From assembly GCA_937896305.1 (NCBI GenBank), contig CALBND010000135.1, forward strand, positions 1 to 10,856: a stretch of 10,856 bases of DNA, read 5' to 3'. The first letter of the stretch is position 1, and every line of letters begins with the position of its first letter. This document shows positions 1-5,861 of this stretch, one piece after another. The translations under genes and the position numbers were made by a program. This DNA comes from an uncultured Actinomycetes bacterium. Lineage in GTDB: Bacteria; Actinomycetota; Actinomycetes; S36-B12; UBA5976. Under the pieces are notes generated by a model, which worked only from the letters and a program-made list of their open reading frames with translations, made no database searches and had not been told where the DNA came from.

Positions 1-372
1 ATGCAATCATTAATGCTGGGTGGAGTTCTTGGAACATTTGCAGGTTTTGTGTTTGCAATTGCTTCGCAATCTGTTCAACCAGATTCATATGTTCCAGATG
101 TAACTTTCTTCTCTTACACAATATTGTTACTTGGTGGAGCAGCTAGAGTTTTTGGTCCAGTCGTGGGTGCAATCATTTTCTGGTTCCTTTTAGTGTTCAT
201 AGGTCAAACTTTGGATCAAACAATTTCTGCTGGCTTAATTCCATTCTTAACTTCAACTCAAGTTGGCCCAATTCGTTTCATTTTCGTGGGCGTTGGATTG
301 ATGTGCTTGATGATATTTAGACCTCAAGGAATATTTGGAGATCGAAAGGAGTTGGCATTAGATGGCCGATAA
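1..372 (+). CDS. livM: Branched-chain amino-acid ABC transporter permease LivM, C-terminal part (5' end outside window)
   Basis: This is the C-terminal 123 residues of a membrane permease of the LivM/HAAT family, which forms half of the membrane channel of a branched-chain amino-acid importer. The visible part has hydrophobic helices at about residues 5-25, 37-68 and 90-107. The run with PDSY, then LLLGGAARVFGPVVGA, matches the late LivM segment usually written as a GG-x-G-x-x-x-GP-x-x-GA pattern, and the chain ends with the FRPQGIFG motif common to these permeases. LivM proteins are usually about 300-400 residues. The reading frame is open at base 1, so the ATG there is most likely an internal methionine, not the start. 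The stop codon overlaps the start of livG by 11 bases, so the two are translated from one message. The substrate could also be another amino acid or an amide; the family call is firm and the substrate is not. Confidence 0.87.
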   Translation: MQSLMLGGVLGTFAGFVFAIASQSVQPDSYVPDVTFFSYTILLLGGAARVFGPVVGAIIFWFLLVFIGQTLDQTISAGLIPFLTSTQVGPIRFIFVGVGLMCLMIFRPQGIFGDRKELALDGR

Positions 373-1252
373 CACATTCGATAAAACAGAAATACAAAAT
401 ATTTTAAGTAAATTAGATCGAGTTCCTGGTGTGAAAAAACCAGATCCAATACTTGTGGCAGATAAAATTGTGCGCAAATTTGGTGGTTTAACAGCAGTTG
501 ATGTCAACCATGTAGAGATTCAAAGAGGTGCCATCACAGCCCTAATTGGACCCAATGGTGCTGGGAAAAGTACTTTCTTTAATCTTTTAACCTCTTTTGA
601 TAAAGCTGACGAAGGAAAATGGTATTTCAACAAAGATGATATTTCAAATGTTAATCCAAATAAATTGGCTCAAAAAGGTATGGTTAGAACTTTCCAATTA
701 ACAAAAGCACTATCTAGATTAAGTGTGCTTGATAACGCTCGATTGGGTGCTAAGAACCAAATCGGTGAATCAATATTTGCAGCACTTTTTAAACCCTTAT
801 GGGCAAAGAGAGAAAGCCAAGTTACCCAACAGGCAGAAGAAGTATTAGCAAGATTTAATTTGCTTGAAAAAAAAGCTGATTTTGCAGGTTCCTTATCTGG
901 TGGTCAAAGAAAATTATTAGAAATGGCTCGAGCCTTAATGTTAAACCCAGAAATCATCATGTTGGATGAACCAATGGCTGGGGTAAACCCTGCCTTGAAA
1001 CAAAGTCTCTTAGGACACATCAAAGACATCCGAGACAAAGGAACCACAGTCCTTTTTGTGGAGCACGACATGGACATGGTGCACGACATTAGTGACTGGG
1101 TTATCGTGATGGCGCAAGGCAAAATTATTGCCGAAGGTCCTCCTGGTGAAGTTATGAAGAACAAAAGTGTTATTGATGCATATTTAGGTTCTCACCACGA
1201 AAGTAATTTAACTGAAGATGGTAATTCCCTTTCGACAGGAAACAAAAAATGA
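362..1252 (+). CDS. livG: Branched-chain amino-acid ABC transporter ATP-binding protein LivG
   Basis: Cytoplasmic ATPase that powers the LivHM importer as one half of the LivG/LivF pair. All ABC motifs are present: Walker A GPNGAGKST at residues 63-71, Q-loop Q112, signature LSGGQ at 178-182, Walker B IIMLDEP at 198-204 and the switch histidine H235. The FGGLTAV stretch ahead of Walker A and the insert between Q-loop and signature are typical of LivG. The protein is 296 residues against the usual 250-260. Walker A lies about 25-30 residues later than in Escherichia coli LivG, so there is an N-terminal extension, and the last 20 residues form a polar tail. The start is supported by AAGGAG at 346-351, ten bases upstream and inside livM. 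It overlaps livF by four bases (ATGA), which suggests coupled translation and matched dosage. Confidence 0.93.
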   Translation: MADNTFDKTEIQNILSKLDRVPGVKKPDPILVADKIVRKFGGLTAVDVNHVEIQRGAITALIGPNGAGKSTFFNLLTSFDKADEGKWYFNKDDISNVNPNKLAQKGMVRTFQLTKALSRLSVLDNARLGAKNQIGESIFAALFKPLWAKRESQVTQQAEEVLARFNLLEKKADFAGSLSGGQRKLLEMARALMLNPEIIMLDEPMAGVNPALKQSLLGHIKDIRDKGTTVLFVEHDMDMVHDISDWVIVMAQGKIIAEGPPGEVMKNKSVIDAYLGSHHESNLTEDGNSLSTGNKK

Positions 1253-2010
1253 CAACTGATTTACATCAAGAACATATAGATAATTCCGCTAAGGCACTTA
1301 TCAAAGCTGATAATTTAATTGCTGGATATTTTCCTGGCGTACCAATTCTTAATGGTTCTGATCTTTATGCCAACGAAGGTGAATTAATTGGTATTATCGG
1401 GCCCAATGGTGCTGGTAAATCAACTTTATTGAAAGCACTTTTTGGCTTAGTTAAAGTTTGGTCTGGTGAAGTTACACTTCGCGGTGAAAATATCACAAAT
1501 ATGCGTGCTGATGAACTTGTAACACGAAGCATCGGTTTTGTTCCACAAAACAATAACGTTTTTCCATCATTAACCATTGAAGAAAATCTTGAAATGGGCT
1601 GTTACCAAGATCCAAGTAAATTTGTTGATAGTTTTGAAAGAGTTTCATCTCTTTTCCCAGCATTGAAAGATAGACGTAAACAAAAAGCTGGGTCACTTTC
1701 AGGTGGTGAACGTCAAATGGTTGCTATGGGTAGAGCATTAATGATGAACCCGAGTGTTATTTTGCTAGATGAACCAAGTGCTGGCCTCTCCCCTGCCCTA
1801 CAAGATGAAGTATTTATTCGTGTTAAAGATATTAACAAAACAGGTGTGACAGTAATTATTGTTGAACAAAATGCAGCGCGTTGTCTACAAATTGTTGATC
1901 GTGGTTATGTGCTAGATCAAGGTCAAAATGCTTATACCGGAACTGGACGTTCCTTGGCAAATGATCCTAAAGTTATTGAATTATATTTAGGAACTTTAGC
2001 TAAATCCTAA
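1249..2010 (+). CDS. livF: Branched-chain amino-acid ABC transporter ATP-binding protein LivF
   Basis: Second ATPase of the importer, 253 residues, close to the family's usual 235-250. Motifs in order are Walker A GPNGAGKST at 51-59, Q-loop Q100 within GFVPQ, signature LSGGE at 150-154 and Walker B VILLDEP at 170-176. The position of the switch histidine is glutamine (VEQNA, about 205-209). This is a known trait of LivF-type subunits, not a defect, and it helps separate LivF from LivG. The start codon lies in the ATGA overlap with livG, with AGGA at 1237-1240 eight bases upstream. It is the last gene of the plus-strand transporter operon and is followed 14 bases later by a strong hairpin terminator. 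The UrtE urea-transporter subunit is a close relative, but nothing here points to urea specifically. Confidence 0.93.
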   Translation: MTTDLHQEHIDNSAKALIKADNLIAGYFPGVPILNGSDLYANEGELIGIIGPNGAGKSTLLKALFGLVKVWSGEVTLRGENITNMRADELVTRSIGFVPQNNNVFPSLTIEENLEMGCYQDPSKFVDSFERVSSLFPALKDRRKQKAGSLSGGERQMVAMGRALMMNPSVILLDEPSAGLSPALQDEVFIRVKDINKTGVTVIIVEQNAARCLQIVDRGYVLDQGQNAYTGTGRSLANDPKVIELYLGTLAKS

Positions 2011-2024
2011 ATGTCTTGCGTATT

Positions 2025-2062
2025 AATAAAGGCCCTCGATTTCTCGAGGGCCTTTATTTTTA
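2025..2062. terminator. Bidirectional intrinsic terminator between livF and livK
   Basis: A perfect 15-bp stem pairs 2025-2039 with 2044-2058 around a TTTC loop at 2040-2043. The core is GGCCCTCGA/TCGAGGGCC and the flanks are AATAAA on the left and TTTATT on the right, so the RNA hairpin is followed by a U-rich run on either strand. It sits between two genes that converge, 14 bases after livF and 17 bases after the livK stop codon, and can end both transcripts. Confidence 0.92.
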
Positions 2063-2079
2063 ATTAATATTTCTATTAA

Positions 2080-3342
2080 TTAACTGGCAGGAACTTCACC
2101 GGTTACGCGACCTACTTCAGCAAACTCAGTGTTGCTTGAGTATTGGTTGATAGCGATTGTTGCGTATTTTGGATCTCCAGCTGAGTTGAACTCAAGTGGG
2201 CCAGTTACACCGTCGAAATCAATGTCTTTTCCATCTTTCAACAAAGCTAAGCAATCAGCAAAAGTTGTACACTTTTCGCCGTCTGCTGCTACTGCTGGAA
2301 GATTGTCAGCCAATGAACGACCATCAGCACAACCAGCTGCTTCAGCTGCAAGTGCTAACAAGATTGCTCCGTCATATGACTGTGCGCCATATGTATAGTC
2401 ATCTAGATTTGCATTAACTGAATCCAATTTTGCATTGAAAGCAGTTAAATCAGAATCACCTGAAGGAGCTGTTCCTAGAACACCATTCATGGTGCCTGCT
2501 GGGAAATCTTTAAATGCTGTTGCAGATAGGTTTCCGTCAACTAAGTAAACTTTCACTTGTTGTGGACCCACACCTTGTTTGATCATTTCTTGGATCAGCT
2601 TTACGCCTTCTTCGAAAGTGATAACAACAACAACTTCTGGTGCTCCAGCTTTGATTTCGGCAACTTCTGCTTCAAATGATGCAGCTGTTGGATCGTAAAC
2701 AATTTCGCTGGTAACAGTTCCACCGGCTGCTTGGAAGTTTTTGGAGAATGCCTTTAATAGACCTTCACCATAAGCATCTTGGCGAGCGATAGCTGCTGCT
2801 TTTGTGAAACCATCTTTAACTGCTTGTTCAGCAAGAACTAGTCCTTGCATCGCATCAGATGGTGCAACGCGCCAGTAAAGATTGTCATCTGCATAAGTAG
2901 TTAATGCAGGTGATGTATTTGCAGGAGACATTTGTAATAATCCTGCAGAAGTGATTTTGTCAATAACTGTTAGTGATACACCTGAAGATGCAGCACCGAA
3001 AATTACTGATGCGCCTGCAGCGATGTGTGAGTCTACAGTTTGTGAAGCAATGTTGGTACTGGTATCACCAGAGTCACCAACAATGTGCTCAACATCTGCA
3101 CCTAACACGCCACCTGCGGCGTTGATTTCCTGAAGTGCTAGATCAATACCAGCAAATTCTGGCGGCCCTAGGAATGCGAGATCTCCAGTTTGTGGAAGCA
3201 ATGAACCGATTTTGAGAGTTGGAAACTCACAAGCACCGGTGTCGCTTGCAGCTGTATCGCTGCTACCACTGGAGCACGCAGCCAAGAGCAATCCAGCTGC
3301 TGCAATTGCAGAAACTGAACGTAGCTTGGTTGTACGTACCAT
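2080..3342 (-). CDS. livK: Branched-chain amino-acid ABC transporter substrate-binding lipoprotein (LivK-like)
   Basis: Extracytoplasmic type 1 periplasmic-binding protein that captures substrate for the adjacent LivMGF importer, 420 residues. The N-terminus is a lipoprotein signal: KLR, a hydrophobic stretch and the lipobox LAAC, with lipidated Cys at residue 23. A Ser/Gly/Ala/Asp-rich linker follows. The mature domain begins near residue 42 (LKIGSLLPQTG), then ALQEINAAGGVLGA, a GDSGDTS stretch, and SPANTSPALT at about 139-148, all typical of HAAT family binding proteins. Four further cysteines (38, 338, 358, 364) could form disulfides. The start is well supported: AAGGAG at 3351-3356 lies eight bases upstream. 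It is transcribed alone, convergent to livGF, so its level can be set separately from the permease and ATPases. Its G+C is visibly higher than its neighbours. The exact ligand (Leu/Ile/Val, another amino acid or an amide) cannot be read. Confidence 0.9.
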   Translation of the reverse strand: MVRTTKLRSVSAIAAAGLLLAACSSGSSDTAASDTGACEFPTLKIGSLLPQTGDLAFLGPPEFAGIDLALQEINAAGGVLGADVEHIVGDSGDTSTNIASQTVDSHIAAGASVIFGAASSGVSLTVIDKITSAGLLQMSPANTSPALTTYADDNLYWRVAPSDAMQGLVLAEQAVKDGFTKAAAIARQDAYGEGLLKAFSKNFQAAGGTVTSEIVYDPTAASFEAEVAEIKAGAPEVVVVITFEEGVKLIQEMIKQGVGPQQVKVYLVDGNLSATAFKDFPAGTMNGVLGTAPSGDSDLTAFNAKLDSVNANLDDYTYGAQSYDGAILLALAAEAAGCADGRSLADNLPAVAADGEKCTTFADCLALLKDGKDIDFDGVTGPLEFNSAGDPKYATIAINQYSSNTEFAEVGRVTGEVPAS

Positions 3343-3364
3343 GTGTTGCGCTCCTTATTTTTCG

Positions 3365-3392
3365 TTTATAGAAATCAGTCAAAAATGACCAA
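3365..3392 (-). promoter_or_regulatory. Putative sigma-70-type promoter of livK
   Basis: Read on the minus strand, there is TTGGTC (3392-3387) as -35, a 16-base spacer, and TATAAA (3370-3365) as -10. The start codon of livK follows 22 bases after the -10, with AAGGAG between, giving a short leader. A small inverted repeat, GTCA-N4-TGAC (3378-3389), overlaps the -35 and spacer. The assignment rests on consensus match only. Confidence 0.55.
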
Positions 3393-3429
3393 CTTTTCAC
3401 AAATCTTACCTAAGATGGACTCAGTCTTC

Positions 3430-3458
3430 CAATTTGGAACACAATTGTTGCCAAATTG
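3430..3458. promoter_or_regulatory. Nested dyad between livK and upp, possible operator or leader hairpin
   Basis: CAATTTGG (3430-3437) is the exact reverse complement of CCAAATTG (3451-3458). Between them lies a perfect palindrome, ACAATTGT (3441-3448), whose centre is within half a base of the outer centre. The element ends 29 bases before the upp start codon and about 60 bases upstream of the livK promoter candidate. It could be an operator for a dimeric repressor or a hairpin in the upp leader. I could not find a convincing promoter for upp itself. No U-run follows it, so it is not an intrinsic terminator. Confidence 0.4.
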
Positions 3459-3487
3459 TAACTATTACCAGAACCTGAGAGGGAAAT

Positions 3488-4126
3488 ATGCGAGTTATAG
3501 AGATAAAGCACCCTCTATGCCATGCCAAAGTAACCGAATTAAGGGATAAAAACACCAGCTCGGTCAGATTCCGACAACTAGCCGAGGAACTTATTTACTT
3601 ACTTGCCTATGAGGCGACCAGAGAAATTGAAGTAGTTGAAATAACAGTCACCACCCCTGTGACCACAACACAAGGTGTTGAAATCAAACAACCAGTGCCA
3701 ATGGTTTTACCAATTTTGAGAGCAGGTCTTGGCCTATTAGATGGCATGTTAAAAATAATGCCGCAAGCAGAAGTAGGTTTTCTAGGAGCTGTTCGAAACG
3801 AAGAAACTTTAGAAGTAACAACTTATGCTCAACGCATGCCAAATGATTTATCAAATCGGCACGTATTTATTTTAGATCCAATGCTTGCAACCGGTGGCAC
3901 ACTCATAAAAGCTGCTGAGACTGTTCACAAACTTAAAGCCAGCAAAATAACAGCTATCTGCTTGCTTGCAGCACCTGAAGGAATTGAACACCTGAAAAAA
4001 AATCTTGCAGCCGATATTGATTTCACTGTTGTTATTGCTGGGGTGGATGAAAAATTGAATGAAAAAGGTTACATAGTGCCTGGATTAGGTGATGCCGGAG
4101 ATCGACTATTTGGAAGTGCTGGTTAA
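3488..4126 (+). CDS. upp: Uracil phosphoribosyltransferase
   Basis: Salvages uracil by joining it to PRPP to give UMP; a soluble cytoplasmic enzyme. The 212-residue length is typical for the family. The N-terminus HPLCHAKVTELRD matches the Upp opening HPL-x-x-x-K-x-x-x-LRD. The middle has LPILRAGLGLLDGM (about 74-87). The PRPP-binding loop is ILDPMLATGGT at 128-138, and the uracil-binding C-terminus is GYIVPGLGDAGDRLFG at 194-209, so all key motifs are intact. The start is supported by GAGAGGG at 3477-3483, four bases upstream. It is divergent from livK and stands alone as a plus-strand gene. Its stop codon overlaps the stop codon of the opposite-strand regulator gene by four bases, with no terminator hairpin between. 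Confidence 0.95.
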   Translation: MRVIEIKHPLCHAKVTELRDKNTSSVRFRQLAEELIYLLAYEATREIEVVEITVTTPVTTTQGVEIKQPVPMVLPILRAGLGLLDGMLKIMPQAEVGFLGAVRNEETLEVTTYAQRMPNDLSNRHVFILDPMLATGGTLIKAAETVHKLKASKITAICLLAAPEGIEHLKKNLAADIDFTVVIAGVDEKLNEKGYIVPGLGDAGDRLFGSAG

Positions 4127-4713
4127 TTCTTTTCGTATTGATCAATAACTAAACTACCAACTTCAAGCATTGATCGCCTTTTATCCATAGCAGTTTTTTG
4201 CATCCACTTAAAGGCTTCTGGTTCAGTTAAATTCAATTTAGTCATCAATAGACCTTTAGCTTTTTCCACAACTTTTCTGACCAATAATTGTTCTTTTAAA
4301 TCAACAATTTCTGAATCTAGTTGCTTTATTTCTTGAAATCTTGAAACCGCTAATTCGATCGTAGGTATCAAATCTTCAATGCTAAATGGCTTTGTTAAAT
4401 ATGCCATAGCTCCAGCATCACGAGCTTTTTCAACTAAATCTTTTTGACTAAACGCAGTTAAAATCACAACTGGAGAAATTCTTGCTGAAGCTATTTTTTC
4501 TGCTGCACTTATGCCATCTAAAATTGGCATCTTCACATCCATGATTACTAAATCAGGTTTATGCTCTTCTGCTAACTCAATAGCTTTTTGACCATCACCT
4601 GCCTGACCAACGATTTCATAGCCTGCTTCAGTTAGCATCTCAACTAAGTCCAGGCGGATTAGTGCTTCGTCTTCGGCAATTACAACTCTAAGTTTTGGTT
4701 TCATATAGTTCAT
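4123..4713 (-). CDS. pdtaR: REC-ANTAR response regulator, PdtaR-like transcription antiterminator
   Basis: Two-domain regulator of 196 residues, very close in layout to mycobacterial PdtaR (Rv1626). The receiver domain covers about residues 6-125, with the acidic cluster EDE at 14-16, phospho-acceptor D59 in VIMDVKMP, T86 in LTAFSQ and K108 in LTKPF. A linker helix leads to an ANTAR domain at about 136-192, with VVEKAKGLLMTK and EAFKWMQKTAMDKRRSM. In this family the cognate kinase PdtaS phosphorylates the receiver, and ANTAR then binds paired RNA hairpins to prevent termination. No kinase gene is in the window. Two start codons are possible, 4713 and 4704. Neither has a strong ribosome site (AGG lies two or eleven bases upstream), so the start is uncertain by three codons. 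Confidence 0.9.
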   Translation of the reverse strand: MNYMKPKLRVVIAEDEALIRLDLVEMLTEAGYEIVGQAGDGQKAIELAEEHKPDLVIMDVKMPILDGISAAEKIASARISPVVILTAFSQKDLVEKARDAGAMAYLTKPFSIEDLIPTIELAVSRFQEIKQLDSEIVDLKEQLLVRKVVEKAKGLLMTKLNLTEPEAFKWMQKTAMDKRRSMLEVGSLVIDQYEKN

Positions 4714-4778
4714 AGCCTAGGCGAGGTGTATTTCTTGGCTTTCAGTGTCGTAGAGTTGCATTTGGCAATCACCGCTTA

Positions 4779-4852
4779 GCCCCGGTAGCCCAACTGGCAG
4801 AGGCATACGACTCAAACTCGTACCAGCGTGAGTTCGAATCTCACTCGGGGCA
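4779..4852 (+). tRNA. tRNA-Leu(CAA) with a short variable loop
   Basis: A full cloverleaf of 74 nt. The acceptor stem pairs GCCCCGG (4779-4785) with TCGGGGC (4845-4851), with one G-U pair. The D arm is 4788-4804 (GCCC, loop with GG, GGC). The anticodon arm is TACGA/TCGTA (4806-4810, 4818-4822) with loop CTCAAAC, giving anticodon CAA at 4813-4815, which reads UUG (Leu). The T arm is GTGAG/CTCAC around TTCGAAT (4828-4844). The discriminator base is A (4852), as leucine tRNAs require, and no CCA is encoded. The D arm has the same 17-nt layout as E. coli tRNA-Leu. The variable loop (4823-4827) is only five bases, not the long arm normal for leucine tRNAs. The gene lies divergent from pdtaR and ends nine bases before the 3' end of nusB on the other strand. 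Confidence 0.9.
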
Positions 4853-4861
4853 CAATTAAAT

Positions 4862-5254
4862 TTAATTTTGAGATTTATTGATACTGCTTAAAGTGCCATT
4901 CACAAATGCTGCGGATTCATCAGTACTTAGAGATTCCGCTAAGGCAACAGCCTCACTGATCACCACTCCAGCTGGAACACTTTTTTCATGTGTTAATTCA
5001 TAAACTGCGATTCTCAAAATATTTCGATCCACACGGGGAATGCGATCGATGGTCCATTCTTTCAAATTTTGACTAATTAGTTGATCTATTTCAACTAGAT
5101 TATTTTTTACACCTTGAAGTAGTTGATCTGAATAGTTAAGAACTTCTGCATCATTTTCTTCACTTTGAACAATTAATGGGATACTTGTTTCTCTTAAGTC
5201 AACTTCAAATAATGTGTCGAGTGCACGCTTGCGTGCTTTACTTCGTGCACTCAT
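4862..5254 (-). CDS. nusB: Transcription antitermination factor NusB
   Basis: Small all-helical protein of 130 residues that binds boxA RNA with NusE (ribosomal protein S10) and keeps RNA polymerase processive on rRNA operons. The N-terminus SARSKARKRALDTLFEVDL is the typical actinobacterial NusB opening with the basic RNA-binding patch. The core motif RIPRVDRNILRIAVYEL spans 71-87, and the C-terminal signature with VVISEAVALAES and FVNGTL spans 97-122. It follows efp by 20 bases as the last gene of the operon. The start is chosen by family alignment; upstream there is only a weak AGG about 17 bases away, so translation may depend on read-through from efp. No intrinsic terminator is seen before the opposing tRNA gene. 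Confidence 0.94.
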   Translation of the reverse strand: MSARSKARKRALDTLFEVDLRETSIPLIVQSEENDAEVLNYSDQLLQGVKNNLVEIDQLISQNLKEWTIDRIPRVDRNILRIAVYELTHEKSVPAGVVISEAVALAESLSTDESAAFVNGTLSSINKSQN

Positions 5255-5274
5255 AAGTTTTTAACGAAACCTAT

Positions 5275-5832
5275 CTAGGCACGACCAAGGTAGGAGCCGT
5301 CTCGAGTATCTACTCGGACTTTCTCACCTTGATTGATAAATAGCGGAACTTGAATCTCAAATCCAGTTTCAAGCTTTGCCGTTTTCGATCCAGCACTTGA
5401 TCTATCTCCTTGCAAACCAGGTTCGGTGTATTCAATAGTTAATTCCACGTTTGCTGGTAATTCAATATAAAGTGGATTTCCTTCATGCAATGCAATCATT
5501 GCTTCTTGATTTTCTAGCATGTAATTGGCAGCATCGCCTACAGTGGCATTGCTAATTGTTATTTGATCATAATTGCCAGTATCCATAAATACCCAATCAT
5601 CACCATCTTTATATAAATATTGCATATCTCTTTTATCAACTTGTGCTGTTTCAAGTTTTACCCCAGCGTTGAAAGTTCTATCGACAACTTTGCCGCTAAG
5701 GATATTTTTAAGTTTGGTTCTAACGAATGCTCCACCTTTACCTGGTTTAACGTGTTGAAAGTCAATCACATTCCATAGTTGACCATCTAGGTTAAGAACT
5801 ACCCCGTTTTTTAGATCACTTGTTGATGCCAC
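5275..5832 (-). CDS. efp: Translation elongation factor P
   Basis: EF-P enters stalled ribosomes near the P-site tRNA and promotes peptide bonds at polyproline stretches. The 185 residues show the usual three beta-barrel domains: an N-terminal KOW-like domain (about 3-62), an OB domain (about 65-128) and a C-terminal OB domain (about 130-184) with the signature LETGFEIQVPLF and the ending DTRDGSYLGR. The functional loop is KPGKGGAF at 29-36, with tip lysine K32, the residue that is modified in many bacteria. The start codon is GTG, with AGGGG seven bases upstream. It lies 29 bases downstream of the M24 peptidase gene and 20 bases upstream of nusB, an order conserved in Actinobacteria. No EF-P-modifying enzyme gene is in the window. 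Confidence 0.96.
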   Translation of the reverse strand: MASTSDLKNGVVLNLDGQLWNVIDFQHVKPGKGGAFVRTKLKNILSGKVVDRTFNAGVKLETAQVDKRDMQYLYKDGDDWVFMDTGNYDQITISNATVGDAANYMLENQEAMIALHEGNPLYIELPANVELTIEYTEPGLQGDRSSAGSKTAKLETGFEIQVPLFINQGEKVRVDTRDGSYLGRA

Positions 5833-5839
5833 AGTTTCG

Positions 5840-5844
5840 CCCCT
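5840..5844 (-). promoter_or_regulatory. Ribosome binding site of efp (GTG start)
   Basis: AGGGG on the minus strand lies seven bases before the GTG at 5832-5830. This spacing decides the non-ATG start; the resulting N-terminus, MASTSDLKNG, fits the family. Confidence 0.7.
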
Positions 5845-5861
5845 ATTTTCTTCTTAGTTTC

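Noticed and set aside
904..1164. Minus-strand open frame inside livG (86 codons)
   Set aside because: It lies fully within a gene with complete ABC motifs, has no recognisable domain and no ribosome site; it is a shadow frame.
1249..2010. Defective LivF because the H-loop histidine is glutamine
   Set aside because: Glutamine at this position (VEQN) is usual in LivF-type subunits.
2129..2417. Two plus-strand frames inside livK
   Set aside because: Both are antisense to a well-supported coding gene and have low-complexity, non-protein-like translations.
3430..3458. Intrinsic terminator ahead of upp
   Set aside because: The dyad is AT-rich and no U-run follows on either strand, so an operator or leader element fits better.
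3343..3549. Plus-strand frame of 68 codons covering the livK-upp gap
   Set aside because: It starts directly at the livK start, runs into upp in another frame and has no family resemblance; the gap is better explained as a control region.
4714..4778. Promoters for the tRNA and the pdtaR-like gene
   Set aside because: TTGGCT (4735-4740) with a weak TGCATT 16 bases on is possible for the tRNA, but the -10 is poor and nothing convincing is seen on the minus strand.
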